Assembly: GCA_003339415.1 (NCBI GenBank)
Contig: PDHQ01000307.1
Location: forward strand, 1-39,474
Origin: Ophiocordyceps camponoti-saundersi (nom. inval.)
Lineage: Eukaryota; Ascomycota; Sordariomycetes; Hypocreales; Ophiocordycipitaceae
Length of the DNA stretch: 39,474 nt
Direction: 5' to 3'
Shown here: positions 1-12,000 of the stretch, piece by piece
Numbering within the stretch: the first letter of the stretch is position 1
Layout: each line of letters opens with the position of its first letter
Notes under the pieces: model-generated
What the model saw: only the letters and a program-made list of their open reading frames with translations
Database searches by the model: none
What the model was told of the DNA's origin: nothing
Program-made: the position numbers and the translations under genes

Positions 1-2330
1 GCTAAGGAATTTAGCTTTTTATAAATTATATAAATATAAAGTAAAGCTTCCGAAGCCGTAACGTAAAGTTATCCTTAGAGCCTTATAGAAGGCTTTAAAA
101 AAATCTTAAAAAGTCGTTTTAAGTCGGCTAGGGTCTCCTATTTAGCGTTATTTATAGCGTTCTTTTTTAATTCTTTATTTGCTATATTATTTATAGTATA
201 AAGAATTGCCAGCTTAAGCTAAAGCGCTATACTTAGTATATAAAAGGTTAAATTCTAGCGCGTAGCATTATCTAAAAAATATTAGTTAAAATAATATTAT
301 TAATAAAAAATAATACTTACCTAAAGGAATTTTTTCCTTATTTAAATCCGAAGGAATAGTGCCCTGGTTTTTTGCTCTTTTAAGCCCTTCTTTAAAGAGT
401 TTTTTCGGCTCTATATTATATTTTAAAATAGTAATAACACGTCGAAGCCGGTTAAAAAGTGCTAAAAAAAATTAGTTAAATAAATAAATAAATAAAGAAA
501 AAATACTTACTAGAAAAATTCGTATCCTTTATCTATATTTCTATATTATCCGTTTTTAAAGCTATTATTTCTAAATTAATATAGTTAGATAAAATAGCGT
601 TATTTAAGGCTAAAGAAAGGAAGGCTTTTAGTATATCTTATGCTATAAGGTTAATAATATACGCTATATAGCGCAAATCTCCCTTAAAACTTTTAGAAAA
701 AAGGCTTAAATAAGCCTCTTTATAAGAGGCTGCAAAAGTATTATTATTACTTACGTTATCCTTTATAAAGCTATTAAAATATTAGTTAAAAAGCCTTATA
801 AAAGCTAGGCTAAGAGTTTAAGGGTAATAAATAATAATAAAATAACTTACCTAAAAATTGTTAAATAATTTAAAGCTGGATAAGGGCTTAAAGTAAGAAG
901 AGCTTCCTAAAGGATATAAACGCCTATATAGCGTTCGGATAATTCGTAAAAGCCTGTTTTTTTAATTAATAAAATAGTTAAAAAGAAGGAAAAAAAATAA
1001 TAAATAAACTTACTAATAAGGTAATAATTTAACGTAAAATCTAAGGAAATATACGTTAAAATAATCCCTATATACGCTGCTTAAGCGTTCGAGGTTTAGA
1101 TATCGAATATAAGGTTAAAAACCCTAAGGTTTTTAATATACTTATTTAATTTACTATTAAGTAAATTAAGCTTTTCTTTAAATTCGTTATTTAAAAGCTT
1201 TTTAAGCTTTGCTAGGTAAATTTTAGGATAGGCCCTAGTAAAGAAATTAGTAATATAAGTTAAAAAAAGGGTTAAAAATAGTTAAAAAGAGTTAAAAAGA
1301 AGTAAATAAAATAAAGAAAAATAAAGAACTTATAGGTTATAGAAGCTTAAAAGCTCTAAAAAAGAGGCTAAGCTAATAGCGTTAAAAGAGATATTATTAC
1401 TAATTAAAAAGGATAAAATCCTCTTATAAGCCTTAGTCGAATTAAACTCTAAACGCTATTTTTTAGCTTAAAATTCCTCGAAGAAGTTAGGTTTCTCTCC
1501 TTAAGGCTCTAAATAAAGTAAAATATTAGTAATAAATAATTAAATAAATAAATAAATAAAGACTTACTTCTCTTTCTTCCTTGTTTTTTACTTTCTTTGC
1601 TAAAAGCTATACCTTCGTAGTAGCGTTCGTAATACCTTCCTAAGTTTATATAGATCTTCTAATCGATTATATATTTAAAGGCCTTATTATAGCTATAATA
1701 AATAGTTAATAAAGAGAAAAAAATAAAAAAAAATAAATATACTTATATAGTATAAGTATATAAGACTCGGCGCTATTACTATAAATTAATAGGTAAAAGC
1801 TTCCTCGTAAAAAGCTTATACTAAAAGATATAAGGCTTAAGGCTTAAATCCGGCTCTAACTTAAAGTCTTCCTTATTATATTTCGATATAGAAAAATTAG
1901 TTCGAAGCGTATTTTTTTCTAAGTTTTTTCCTTTTTCCTGTTTTTTTGCTATAAATTTATTAGTATTTTTTTTTTACTATTTTTATTATTTTTTACTACT
2001 TTTTTTACCTTTTTCTTCTTTTTCGGTAATAAACGAAGCTTAAAAATTAACGCCTAAAGTAAGCTACGAAGAATATTTAAAAAACAAAAAGGCACTAGGC
2101 CCGGCCCTAAAGGGCCTAGCCTCTATAATTTTAAGACCTTCCGAAAACTTAGAAGTAAGGGAAGTAAAGGCTTCGGTAGGCGCGTATAAGGTAAATATAA
2201 TAAAGAGAGTTACGTAATTAGTGGAATTAAAAAGAGAAGAAGAAGAGGTTACGAATAGTGCTTTTTTTATCAAATTTAGATAAGAAACGAAGTAGAAATC
2301 GTTAAAGAAAGGAAAAAGAAAAGAAAGAGA
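1..2330 (-). pseudogene. hAT-family transposase, RIP-inactivated, seven introns, C-terminus beyond window
   Basis: A cut-and-paste DNA transposase remnant read right to left. The first exon is open from about 2340 to 2064 (it includes LIKKALFVTSSSS) and is followed by a Lys-rich stretch. Ordered hAT landmarks follow. ISFNAISLASFLELLSFYN (about 1390-1335) matches the segment before the catalytic core. FDI*TSN (about 1100-1075) matches the DxWTS motif, with Trp now a stop. DNVSNNNTFA (about 760-730) matches DNAxNN, and LRYIAYIINLIA (about 680-645) matches the LRCxGHIINL motif. LADLKRLFKIFLKP lies near 120-75. The hATC dimerisation domain would lie left of position 1. Introns with GTAAGT-type donors, an internal ACTAA branch and an AG acceptor are at 272-320, 462-510, 771-850, 954-1013, 1235-1333, 1509-1567 and 1693-1746. 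Two of the donors now read ATAAGT. I could not identify the start codon or the terminal inverted repeats. Confidence 0.85.
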
Positions 2331-2349
2331 AAGTTAAAGGGGGAATTCC

Positions 2350-4109
2350 TATACTTTATACTGCTAGAGCGTAGGAAATTCGGTATATAGGGTAGGTAGC
2401 TAGGAAGCGCGGAAAATTCTAGTATTTCCTAGTATTTTCGGGACTTTCTATAAGTACCCTAGTTATTTTTTTATAGCGGTGGAAAGTAGTAACGTTAGTA
2501 AAAGTATATTTCCTAGCATTTCTAAAATATTATAAGCTAGTGCGGGGTTTTATACTTTTCCCTCCTAGAAAAAGGGAGAAAAAACGCCCCACTTACCTAA
2601 AATAAAAGGGCCTACTTTTTTATAACTTATAACCTTTTAAAAAATCTATATATAATTTTTTATAAGAAATAGATAATTAAAAGGTACTTAAATTAATTAA
2701 AAAAGCTTATTTTCCTAAGTATATAATAAATCTATTAAAGAAAAGACTTTATATAAATTTAAATATAGAGAAAATAATTTAGGTAAAAATAGATAAAAAT
2801 AAAGAGATAGCTTATAAAGCTTAAAATAATTTTTAATTAGGAAAACCTTATAATAATCTAATTTTTTTAATATAAAAGAAAAAATAAATATATATATTAA
2901 TTATTAAGGCTTTAAAAAGCTATATAAAAATAAATTAAAAATATTTCTAAGAGTAAAATTAGCGAATAATTATTATAAAATTTTAAAATATATTTTTTCT
3001 TAATTTATTACTAATATTTTATTATATATAAGTAAAGAAGAAAAAGACTATATTTTCTACTACTAGAACGTAAGAAATTCGGTATATAAGGTAGGTAGCT
3101 AGGAAGCGCGGAAAATTCTAGTATTACTTAGTATTTTCTAGATTTTTATAAGTACCTTAGTTATTTTTTTATAGCGGTAGAAGGTAGTAACGTTAGCAAA
3201 AATATATTTCCTAGTATTTTTAAAATATTATAAGCTAATACGGGGTTTTATACTCTTCCCTCCTAGAAAGAGGGAGAAAAAACGCCCTACTTACCTAAAA
3301 TAGAAGGGCTTACTTTTTTATAACTTATAACTTTTTAAAGAATCTATATATAATTTTTTATAAGAAATAAATAATTAAAAGGTACTTAAATTAATTAAAA
3401 AGGCTTATTTTCCTAAGTATATAATAAATCTATTAAAGAAAAGATTTTATATAAATTTAAATAGAGAGAAAATAATTTAAGTAAAAATAGAAAAAATAAA
3501 GAGATAGCTTATAAAGCTTAAAATAGTTCTTAATTAGGAAGACCTTATAATAATATAATTTTTTTAATATAAAAGAAAAAAATAAATATATATATTAATT
3601 ATTAAAGCTTTAAAAAGCTATATAAAAATAAATTAAAAATATTTCTAAGAGTAAAATTAGCGAATAACTATTATAGAATTTTAAAATATATTTTTTCTTA
3701 ATTTATTACTAATATTTTATTATATATAAGTAAAAAAGAAAAAGACTATACTTTCTATTACTAAAACGTAAGAAATTCGGTATATAAGGTAAGTAGCTAG
3801 GAAGCGCGGAAAATTCTAGTATTACTTAGTATTTTCGGGATTTTTATAAGTACCTTAGTTATTTTTTTATAGCGGTAAAAGGTAGTAACGTTAGCAAAAG
3901 TATATTTCCTAGTATTTCTAAAAGCTAGTGCGGGGTTTTATACTCTTCCTTTTTAGAAATAAGTAGAAAAAACGCCCTATTTACTTAAAATAGAAAAGCC
4001 TATTTTTTCCTAACTTATAACTTTTTAAAGATTTTATATTTTAATTTTTATAAAATATAGATAATTATAAAATACTTAAAATAATTAAAAAGGCTTATTT
4101 TCCTAAGTA
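2350..4109. repeat. Tandem array of a ~699-bp unit, about 2.5 copies
   Basis: The anchor GTA(A/G)GAAATTCGGTATATA occurs at 2371, 3070 and 3768, giving periods of 699 and 698 bp. Units 1 and 2 align throughout, with mainly transition differences. Unit 3 lacks about 10 bp near 3920, diverges after about 4000 and loses similarity at about 4109. Each unit has a GC-richer half, including TAGCGGT(G/A)(G/A)AA(A/G)GTAGTAACG at about 2475, 3174 and 3870. It also has an AT-rich half in which the plus strand gives a stretch rich in Lys, Ile and Leu with few stops (about 2700-3060 in unit 1). I do not recognise that stretch. The array abuts the 5' end of the hAT pseudogene and may be related to it. Confidence 0.85.
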
Positions 4110-5170
4110 AATACTTATAATATTTAAAATATAATATTTTTATTTTTTTAAAAAAAATAGATAAAATAATTTTAAAAAATATTAAAAAGATAGAATTATT
4201 TAAATAAGTTATAAGTATTTTTAAAACTTAAGATTCTTATAATAATAAAAAAATTATAATTAATTAAAGTATTTTTATAAAAGTATACTTTTTTAAATAA
4301 TTAAAAATAATATTATAAAAAATAATTAAAATATTTTTTTTTAAGTTTTTATAATAAAAAAATAATATAGTATTTTTTTCCTATTTTTTCTTATTTATAA
4401 GCTTATTAATTAGCAAGATAATAAAATTATTACTTTTTATATAAAGCTTTACTAAGATTTTATAAAAAGAAAAGAAACTCGGTTTCTTAAAAAGTAGAAA
4501 AAAGATATTTTATTTTATTTCTAGCTTATTAAAATAACTATAATATTAAGATTTCTATATAATATTCTCTTTATAATAAAGTTTCTTATATAATTTATTT
4601 AATATTTTTATCTTTTATATTTTTAAGTTAATTTAAATATTAGTATTCTAAGAGTTTAGTATAGGGTAGGAGTTTTAAGTATTTTTTAAAAATATTATAT
4701 AAATATTTAAAAATATAATAAAATAATAAATATAAATTAGATAAGGCCTATTTTAATCTATATAGAATATAACTTATTATAGTATTTTTTAAGCTTTATA
4801 TAATACTATTAATTTATATAAGGGAAATTTACTAATATTTTTATATCTCTTTATATAATTTTTTTAAAATTAAGAAAAAAATATTAAAAAACTAAGAAAA
4901 ACTATATTATACTTATAGCTTACTAATTAACTTATAAAAGTTTTTTATTTATTTATTTATTTATTTTATCGTTTTTTTACTATACTTTTTCTTACTTTAT
5001 AATATTAATTTCTTCTTTAAAATTCGTAATTTCTTATTTTCTTAGCTTTTATAAGCGTTATTTATTATTCTTTATTAGAAAAATTATATAAATCTATTTT
5101 TAGAAAAAATTATAAAAAATTATAAATAATTTTTTTAAAAAAATTACTTATAATATAATTTTTTTTATAT
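4110..5170. other. AT-rich sequence with no recognisable feature
   Basis: Extremely AT-rich, with homopolymer A and T runs and short palindromes. I saw no coding similarity in a stop-tolerant reading on either strand. It could be the fully degraded remainder of the 699-bp unit or of an older element. Confidence 0.6.
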
Positions 5171-5275
5171 AATTTAAATTACGGAAAAAAAAAATCACTT
5201 ATAAGTAATTTAAATTACGGAAAAAAAAAATCACGAAAAATCACTTATATAATCACTTATAAGTAATTTTTTTCT
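5171..5275. repeat. 36-bp-period direct repeat with palindromic segments
   Basis: An identical 28-base unit (AATTTAAATTACGG, ten A, TCAC) sits at 5171-5198 and 5207-5234. It is followed by further TCACTTATA words and the palindrome-like ACTTATAAGTAATT. The unit keeps four CA dinucleotides (in TCAC), which is unusual in this window. It lies just left of the family C copy at 5281. It may be the terminal repeat of a small DNA element, but that is not established. Confidence 0.6.
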
Positions 5276-5280
5276 AACCT

Positions 5281-5342
5281 TAATTAATAGTAAATTTTAT
5301 ATATATAGTAGCTAATTATAAGTTTAAGCTAAAATAAGTAAG
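5281..5342 (+). repeat. Repeat family C, copy 1, left part (split by element 1)
   Basis: The sequence around TATATATAGTAGCTA...GCTAAAATAAG aligns with 28710-28785 in family C copy 3. The match continues at 14764 on the other side of element 1, so this is the left part of a copy interrupted by that retrotransposon. The last five bases, GTAAG (5338-5342), are the target-site duplication. Confidence 0.7.
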
Positions 5343-5946
5343 TAATATACGCTTATATATATAATCTACTAGTAGTTATATATACTAAGCTAGCTACTAA
5401 ATATAATATATAGGAAAGGGAGACGGGCTAGCTACCGATCGTAAGATTATAGAATAGCTACTATAAAAGGTATAAGTATAAGTAAAAGTCTTTTAAGAAT
5501 TAAAATAGTAACTATAAAAGAATTTAAATTACTACTTAAAGGAATACTAGGCTAATTATATAGCTAGGAGCTTAAGGAAGATTTCTTAATATAATCCTAA
5601 AAGTATTTACCTAAGGGGATTTTATAATAATTTCTGAGTATATTAGTAAAATAAAGATTTCCTAGTACGCGGTAATTTCCTAACGCACGGGGATTTCCTA
5701 GTAAAATCCGGAGATTTCTAAAGGTATATTTTAATACTAAATTCTACTAAAAATCTTAGTAAAATCCTAAAAGTTATTATAGAGAAATCCTAAAAGGAAA
5801 TCCTAGTAATTTCCTAAGCGTAAAGGTAATAAAGTTTCTAAGGGAAATCTAAGTAAAATCCTAAGGCGGGAAATCCTAGGAAATCCTAGGGAAATATTAT
5901 AAGAGGTTAGGCGATTTATAGGGGTATTATTATATATCCTATATTA
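5343..5946 (-). repeat. Element 1 3' LTR (604 bp)
   Basis: Pairs over its whole length with 14155-14758, with mainly transition differences. The outer end is at 5343 next to GTAAG. The inner end CCTATATTA is at 5946. As the coding strand is minus, this is the downstream LTR. Confidence 0.93.
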
Positions 5947-5960
5947 ACTCCCCGGGCCGG
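5947..5960 (-). other. Element 1 candidate polypurine tract
   Basis: On the sense strand CCGGCCCGGGGAGT runs directly into the 3' LTR. The GGGGAG core at this position is the expected plus-strand primer for a minus-strand element. It is short and partly pyrimidine, so the call is modest. Confidence 0.5.
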
Positions 5961-6339
5961 AAAAGAATTCTAATAGCTTTATTAACTCCCTATTTACTTT
6001 AGAAACTATTATTATACTCGAAAGCTTTTCTATATTAACTCTAATAACTATATATATTTATAGATTAAGAAATATTATCGGGGATCTACGTATAGAGAAC
6101 TAAATTAATCTATATAAGGTAGGAAAGAAATAAAAGAATAAGATAAGAATAATAAAGGAGAATTATAATATATATTAAATATATATAAAAAAATATACGT
6201 TATAGTAAAGGGTATTATAATACTAAAAAAGAAAAATAGGAATAATAAAAACGCGATATAATATACGAACTAAAGGAATAGAATAAAGGAAAATATTTTA
6301 CTATCCTTAATTACTTTAAGCTAATAAAAGTATATAATT

Positions 6340-7590
6340 AATAATAATAGCTAGTAGCAGCGTGATAATATTTTCGCTAAGTAGATACGTTTATTCTCTT
6401 ATATAAACGTGCGAGTCCTAATAGTTTCTTTTATAAAACTTTAGAATTTTCCCTAAATTATTAAGCGCGGACTTTTTATTAATAAATATAGTAACCTTAT
6501 TAATATCGATTAATACGTTCTTAAGAGCGGGAGTATCGAGTAAGATAAGTATAAGAATAGGGAAATTAATAACCTATTTATTACTAATATTAAATATCTT
6601 TATTATATAACTTAAGCTAAAAAAAGTATTATATTTAGTAAGGTACTTATTAAAGTAAGTTACTTAGATTAAAACGATATCTATATTTTAGAATACTAAA
6701 GCTTACTTATTATAATATATTATAAAGAGAGTAAGCGAGTATTTAATAACCTAAACTAAACTATTATAATAAGTTATTAAGAAATTATTATTAGCCTTTT
6801 TAATATTTTTAGCTTCTAGAACTTTTTAAAATTAAATAATAGTTTTAAAAATAGTTATAAGAGTTATAAGTTATTAAAAGGTAAAATAAGTTTATCTATT
6901 AGGGGTTTTAAGAACGCTTTATTAAGTAAGAGGAGGAGGAGTAATAAATCGCCTTACTAAAAACTTCCTAAAGATAAGAATAGCTCCCTTAACCTTAGTC
7001 TCCTTTTCTATAGCTACTAATACTATTTATTTTATCTTACTAAGGTAATCGGTATATAAGATAATAGCTAGGATCCTCTTAATCTCCTCTAATTTTTCGG
7101 AGTCTTAGTAAACTTACCTGCTAACTAGGCCCTTAATATAATCCTTTATAATTTCTAATAGTATATACGCGCCGTAATAGTTCTTTCTAAGTTATTTAAA
7201 TTACGGAAAGATATTTTCTTTAATATTAGTAAGGGAGTATAAAAGCGTAAGATAAGTATAGCTTTTTATTAGGGCGGCTAGTATTTTAGAGGCAAAGCTA
7301 GCGGTAGAAGAAAATACCGCGGTAGTTTATCGAGTAGAATATTTAAGCGCTATAATTTTAGAAATTTTAGGTAAAGAGTTATTAAAGCTAAAGTATTCGT
7401 TATCTAAAAGCGAGTACTTAAAATTATAATCCTCGTTATTAGGGAGTTATTCTCTATTAGCTTATTTTTTTACTTTCCTATTAATATAATAAATATAACT
7501 ATCTAATTTACTAAAAGATAAATTATAACTTTTTACTTAAAGTGCCTATTTCTAGGTAATAAATATTATATAGTTATTCGATTTTTAGTT
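6340..7590 (-). pseudogene. Unrecognised extra reading frame downstream of element 1 pol
   Basis: One minus-strand frame runs from about 7590 to 6340 (roughly 415 codons), interrupted only by TAA and TAG stops of the RIP type. I found no indel across it: codons at 6924 and 6540 lie in the same frame. Legible pieces include DYNFKYSLLDNEYFSFNN, EIIKDYIKGLVSR, KLEEIKRILAIILYTDYLS and DTPALKNVLIDINKVTIF. The protein appears mixed charged and hydrophobic, with no zinc knuckle, protease, RT or membrane pattern that I can see. It sits between the chromodomain and the 3' LTR on the same strand as pol, where most Ty3/gypsy elements have no gene. It could be an accessory ORF, a captured host fragment, or an older insertion. 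Function unknown. Confidence 0.5.
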
Positions 7591-8079
7591 ATTAAATTTA
7601 TAAGTAAGTAATTTAAACGAATATTAGAGTTTAGCGAGGTTTCCGAATAGCTAAATAGCTCTCTTAAAGCTTTTAAAAGTAAGTATAAGGGGAGTATAAA
7701 TTAGCTACTTATAAAATAGCTTACGGTAAGTTCTATTATAAAAACGATAAGGATTATTATAAGGCGGATTAATCTTAAGCATAAAAGAAAGAAAAATAAA
7801 AAGAAAATAAATAGAATTAAAAAATAAAAGAGAATAATTATAAGGGAAATAGATATAATATATAAGAAAAATATAATAAAAATAGGAAATATAAAGGGGG
7901 ATAATAGAGGATAAATAGAAAAGAGAAGAGGTAAGAGAGAAAAGGTAGGAAAATAAAGGGAAATCTAGTATAAATAGTAACGTATTAAGTTTATTATTTC
8001 TTAGAGATTTTACGCGTTTATTACTAAGTAACTTATTTACCTTATCCTAATAGCTAGTACTATTTAAGAATATTTATAC

Positions 8080-11000
8080 GTTTTTTCTTAATAATATCTA
8101 GCTAAGCTTCTAACTTATTTTTTTCTTTCTTAAATTCTTTAATTATCTCTTTTTATTAGAAGTCCTTTTTAGCTACCTATTAATTATTATTATTCGGGTA
8201 TCCTTTCTAATATACGAGATACTTTATTTAAGTAGCACCTTATCTTTTTTTAACCTTTCTCTTATTAAGGATTTATTCGATTTTATAATTATCGGTATTA
8301 AGCTTAGAGCTAAGTTATTCTCTTAGAGCGTTAGCTAGTTAAAATTAAATAATTAATATAATAAGATAGATATTTATAAAATTATCGAGATTTAATTAAT
8401 AAGCTAGATAGCCGATTTATTCGATTACGCGGAAAGGCCTAGTTTACTATTTCGAAAGCTTCGCTACTTATCTATTAAAAATAAAATATCCTTTCCTAAG
8501 TTTTAGCTAAACTTAATCGCTAAGCTTAAACTTAAGCTTCCGATATTTCTTATTATAACGTTATTTTATTATAGCTTAAGCGTAAGTAATAAAGATAACT
8601 ATCTTATTTTTTAATATTTTCTAAGATTTAAGAGAAGCTTAATCGCTTAGATAATAAAGACTATTATTTATCCGGAATCTAATAAATAACTTACTTAGTA
8701 TAATTTTAATAACTAAGGAGAAAGAGTTATTAAAAAAAACTAAAAAGCTAATAGGGCGTTAATTTATCGTTTTATTAGGAAATTAGCGGCGAAGAATCTA
8801 AAAGTAATTTTAATAGTTTAGTTTTATTTTTCGGATAAACTATTAGTTTATAAGTAATATATAGTTAATATTAGGAGTTTTATATTAAAAGTAAATTATA
8901 AGGTTTTTTAAAGCTTAAATATAAATTTTAGATTTTAATTAAAGATAATTTATTTTAAGAGTCCTAAATTATAATAGGTAAGCTTATAATATAGCCGCTA
9001 AGCTTATTTTTTAGTAATAAAGTAATTATATTTAGAGGTTAAAATATATATTTTTAAGAACTTATTAGTAATAGTAAGAAAGGTATTATAAAACTTTCTT
9101 TTAAGTTTAAACTAAAGTAAGTTTTCCGAAAAGATTAAAGGGAGTTTAGTAATAAAATTTATTATAATTATATAAAAGGGAATCGCTAAAAAATAAATTA
9201 GAACTATTTCCCTAAAAGGAAGCTATTTATTAATTTAATTATATTTATAAATATTATATTTATTTATAAAATTATTAATTTTCTTTTTTAGTTAGGAAAT
9301 AATAAAATTAAAGGAGAGTTTAGCTTATATATATTTTTAATTAGTATAAAATTTACGAAAATAATACTTAGAAATAATTTCTTTAATATAGTTTTCGGAA
9401 ATATAAAGTTATCGTTAATTATTAATATCTTTAAAATATAATAAGCTATTTACTTAGATAAAAGGGAGTTTTTTTTAAAAGTTTTTATTTTTAAGTTACT
9501 TTAAGATTTCGGATTATTATATATTAAGAAGATATTTTTCGGAAATCCTATATTAGAAGGTATTATTAAGAATAGCTTCTAAGAAAATAAGTATATAGTT
9601 TTAGTTAATATAATCCTCCTAAATATCCTTAAGTTCTCCTTATCCTTTTTCTAAAATTACCTTTAAGGGGAGGCGTAAAAAAGAGTTTACGAAAATATTA
9701 AAAATACTTAAGATATATTAGACTTTAAAAAGGTATTAACTTAGAAATTAAGAAGCGAGAGTAAAGTAATTATTACTCCTTATACTAATAGTAAAAAAAA
9801 AAGTTTATTTTATAATTACTAAAATTACGGTATAATTTATAAAAATTATAATTTTCGGTTTCCGAGTTCCGATTAAATAAGTTTAGAGTTTATAATAAGC
9901 TTATATTAAGTAAGAGATTTTAAGTTTAATTAGCTAATATTTAGTTTTAGCTAATTTAAGGGTATAATTAAAATAATAAATAAGTTTAATAAATTACTAA
10001 AGCGAAGCTAAAGATAGTTTCTAAAATTCCTTATTATCGATATAGAAAAAATAAGCTATAAAACTATTCTCTTAAAAAGTATTAATTTATAAAAAAAGTT
10101 AATAATTAGGAAAGAACTAATTAAAAGTAATATTATTATAAAAAGTATTAGTAATATCGTTAAAATAGTTAGTTTTTTCCTTTATTAGGATAATCTTAAA
10201 CTAGAAGGTAAAGGTATTTCTTTTTAGTTTAGTAATAGGTACTTTATTTTCCTATTTTTTTTAGAATATTACTATTTTACGTTTCTAAAAAGGGTTAATT
10301 TATTATATAAAATAAGGAATAAAATATCTTATCTATCTAACTAATCTAATTTACTACTTAAAATATTATAAGGTATTAAGGAACTTAATATTTTATAAAG
10401 CTTTTACTCGAAATTAAGTATTTATTAGTATAAATCCGTTAATATAATATTTTAATATTTTTATAAATAGGTAATAAAAAAATACTTTAAAAGCGAAAAG
10501 GGAAAGATTTATACTAATAAAAAGATTAAATATAGTAAATAGATACTTAATATAATTTTCTAAAAAGTTAGAGAAGATTACTATATTATTAATATATCTA
10601 ATAGCGTATATTTTATATAGTTAAAGAATATAATCGATAAATCTTTATATATAAGTAGGCGAATTTTTATACTTTATAAGAGCGACTATAGCCCTTTTTA
10701 ATTTACGGTAAGAAGTAATTATAAACTGCTTTTAGTAATTTAAATAGATAAGAAACTAATAAAAAAAGCTTTAAGTATTAATAGTAGAAATAACCTTTTT
10801 ACCCGCTAATTTATAAATTATATCTTAAGGGAGAGGTATTAGATATATATTAGGAATAGCTATACTATTTAAAGCTTATAAGTTATTAATAATATATAGT
10901 TTACCTTTTCTTTAAATAATAAAATATAAGCTAGCGAAAAGTAAAGCTTTAAGCGCTTATTTTATTTTACCTTATAAATATATATTATTATACTTTTTAT

Positions 11001-12000
11001 TAAGGAAATCCTAATTAGGTTTATTTAGTAAATAAGGACGTAAACTAAGTTTCTTTTTATACTAATTATCGATAAGGGGAATCTTTAGATACCGCTTAAG
11101 GGGTAAATTAATTAGTCTAATATCTTTTTAAAGTTTCGGAAGGGAATCGTAAAGTTATTTTACTTTTTTAGATAACTAAGGATTTAATATATAGATTTTA
11201 ACGCTATATTCTCCTTTAATTTCCGGGATATCGGGTATTTTAGAGATACTTAACTAATAGGGTTAACTTAGATCTAAGAGGTTAATAGGAGGTAAGTTAG
11301 TATTAAAGTTAAATAATATTATTTAATTTAAAAAAGAATCTAACGTTAAATATTTATTAAAGTTATCTAAGGAGTTTTTCTTAGTAATTTATTAAGGGAT
11401 TATAAAAGAAAATTAATCGTTAAGATTTAGTATAATACTAACCTTTTCTTTTTATTTAAAAAAGATTAGTTTATTACTTAAGTTAAAAATAGTTAAATAG
11501 AAATAATTACGAATAATAAAACCTAAAAGGAAATAAAAGTTAGGGAAGAAGATAAGGTTACGATTCTTAAGAGGATCTTTAATTAATACTAAAATTATAC
11601 TTATTAAAAGAGGAGGGATTATTATTATTAAAGCGGCTATTATATATTTACAAATAGCTAATCCTTTATAAGTAAAATAGTATTTAATACGTATTCCTTC
11701 GTAAAGTTAAATTTAAAGCTTTTATCGAAAGTTAAGAATATCGATTTTATAAGGGATCGAAAATCCTTATCCTAATAAAACTCCGGTAAGAAGATACTCG
11801 ATAACTTAAGCGCTAGCTTTAAACTTACTAATATAAAACTTACTATCGATTTTACTAATAATATATAAAGTAAAAGTAGCTTAACTATAAGTTAAGGCTA
11901 ATCTAATATTATTTTCGAAATATTATTAGATTATAGTTAATATTATTAAACTTATTAAGTAAATCCTTTCTAATAAGGGATCTATTTATTTTAGTATTAA
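8080..12000 (-). pseudogene. pol: Element 1 pol: protease, RT, RNase H, integrase, chromodomain
   Basis: Read right to left. A possible protease Asp-Ser site (KIDSKFYIS) lies near 11850. RT follows with INNLQALNSIAIPNIYLIPL (about 10905-10840), matching the VDxRxLN...YPxP block. The catalytic box is YINNIVIFS at 10596-10570, where YxDD is expected. Integrase shows INFITKLP (N codon at 9159) and IIFN*NLKFI in place of the conserved DFIxxLP and ISDRDPKF, then an NSLSEK*N stretch in place of the HPQTDGQSERxNQ block. The integrase tail reads RPFRVIE*IGYLAY*L (about 8440-8390). A chromodomain reading YLVY*KGYP follows at 8221-8195. RT and integrase share a frame. The tail and chromodomain are in another frame, so one indel lies at about 8690-8440. 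Stops are TAA or TAG throughout. Confidence 0.88.

Noticed and set aside
2064..2273. A 69-residue open frame on the minus strand as a separate small gene
   Set aside because: The frame is open upstream of it as well, begins at a TTG, and leads into the hAT landmarks, so it is the first exon of the transposase pseudogene.
2475..2495. TAGCGGTGGAAAGTAGTAACG as the terminal inverted repeat of the hAT element
   Set aside because: It resembles some hAT ends but points away from the transposase and recurs in every unit of the 699-bp array. No matching inverted partner was found in the window.
4110..5170. AT-rich stretch as a centromere core or replication origin
   Set aside because: AT-richness is shared by the whole RIP-mutated window and no specific motif supports either.
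5343..5946. Plus-strand orientation of element 1, with the GC-rich ACTCCCCGGGCCGG after the left LTR as a primer binding site
   Set aside because: RT, integrase and chromodomain all read on the minus strand, so this GC-rich piece is the polypurine-tract end of the element.
6900..7700. A plus-strand frame opposite the extra reading frame, including a stretch like YGKFYYKNDKDYYKAD near 7720
   Set aside because: The plus-strand reading breaks more often and has no coherent run beyond about 55 codons. The minus-strand frame is longer and follows the direction of pol.
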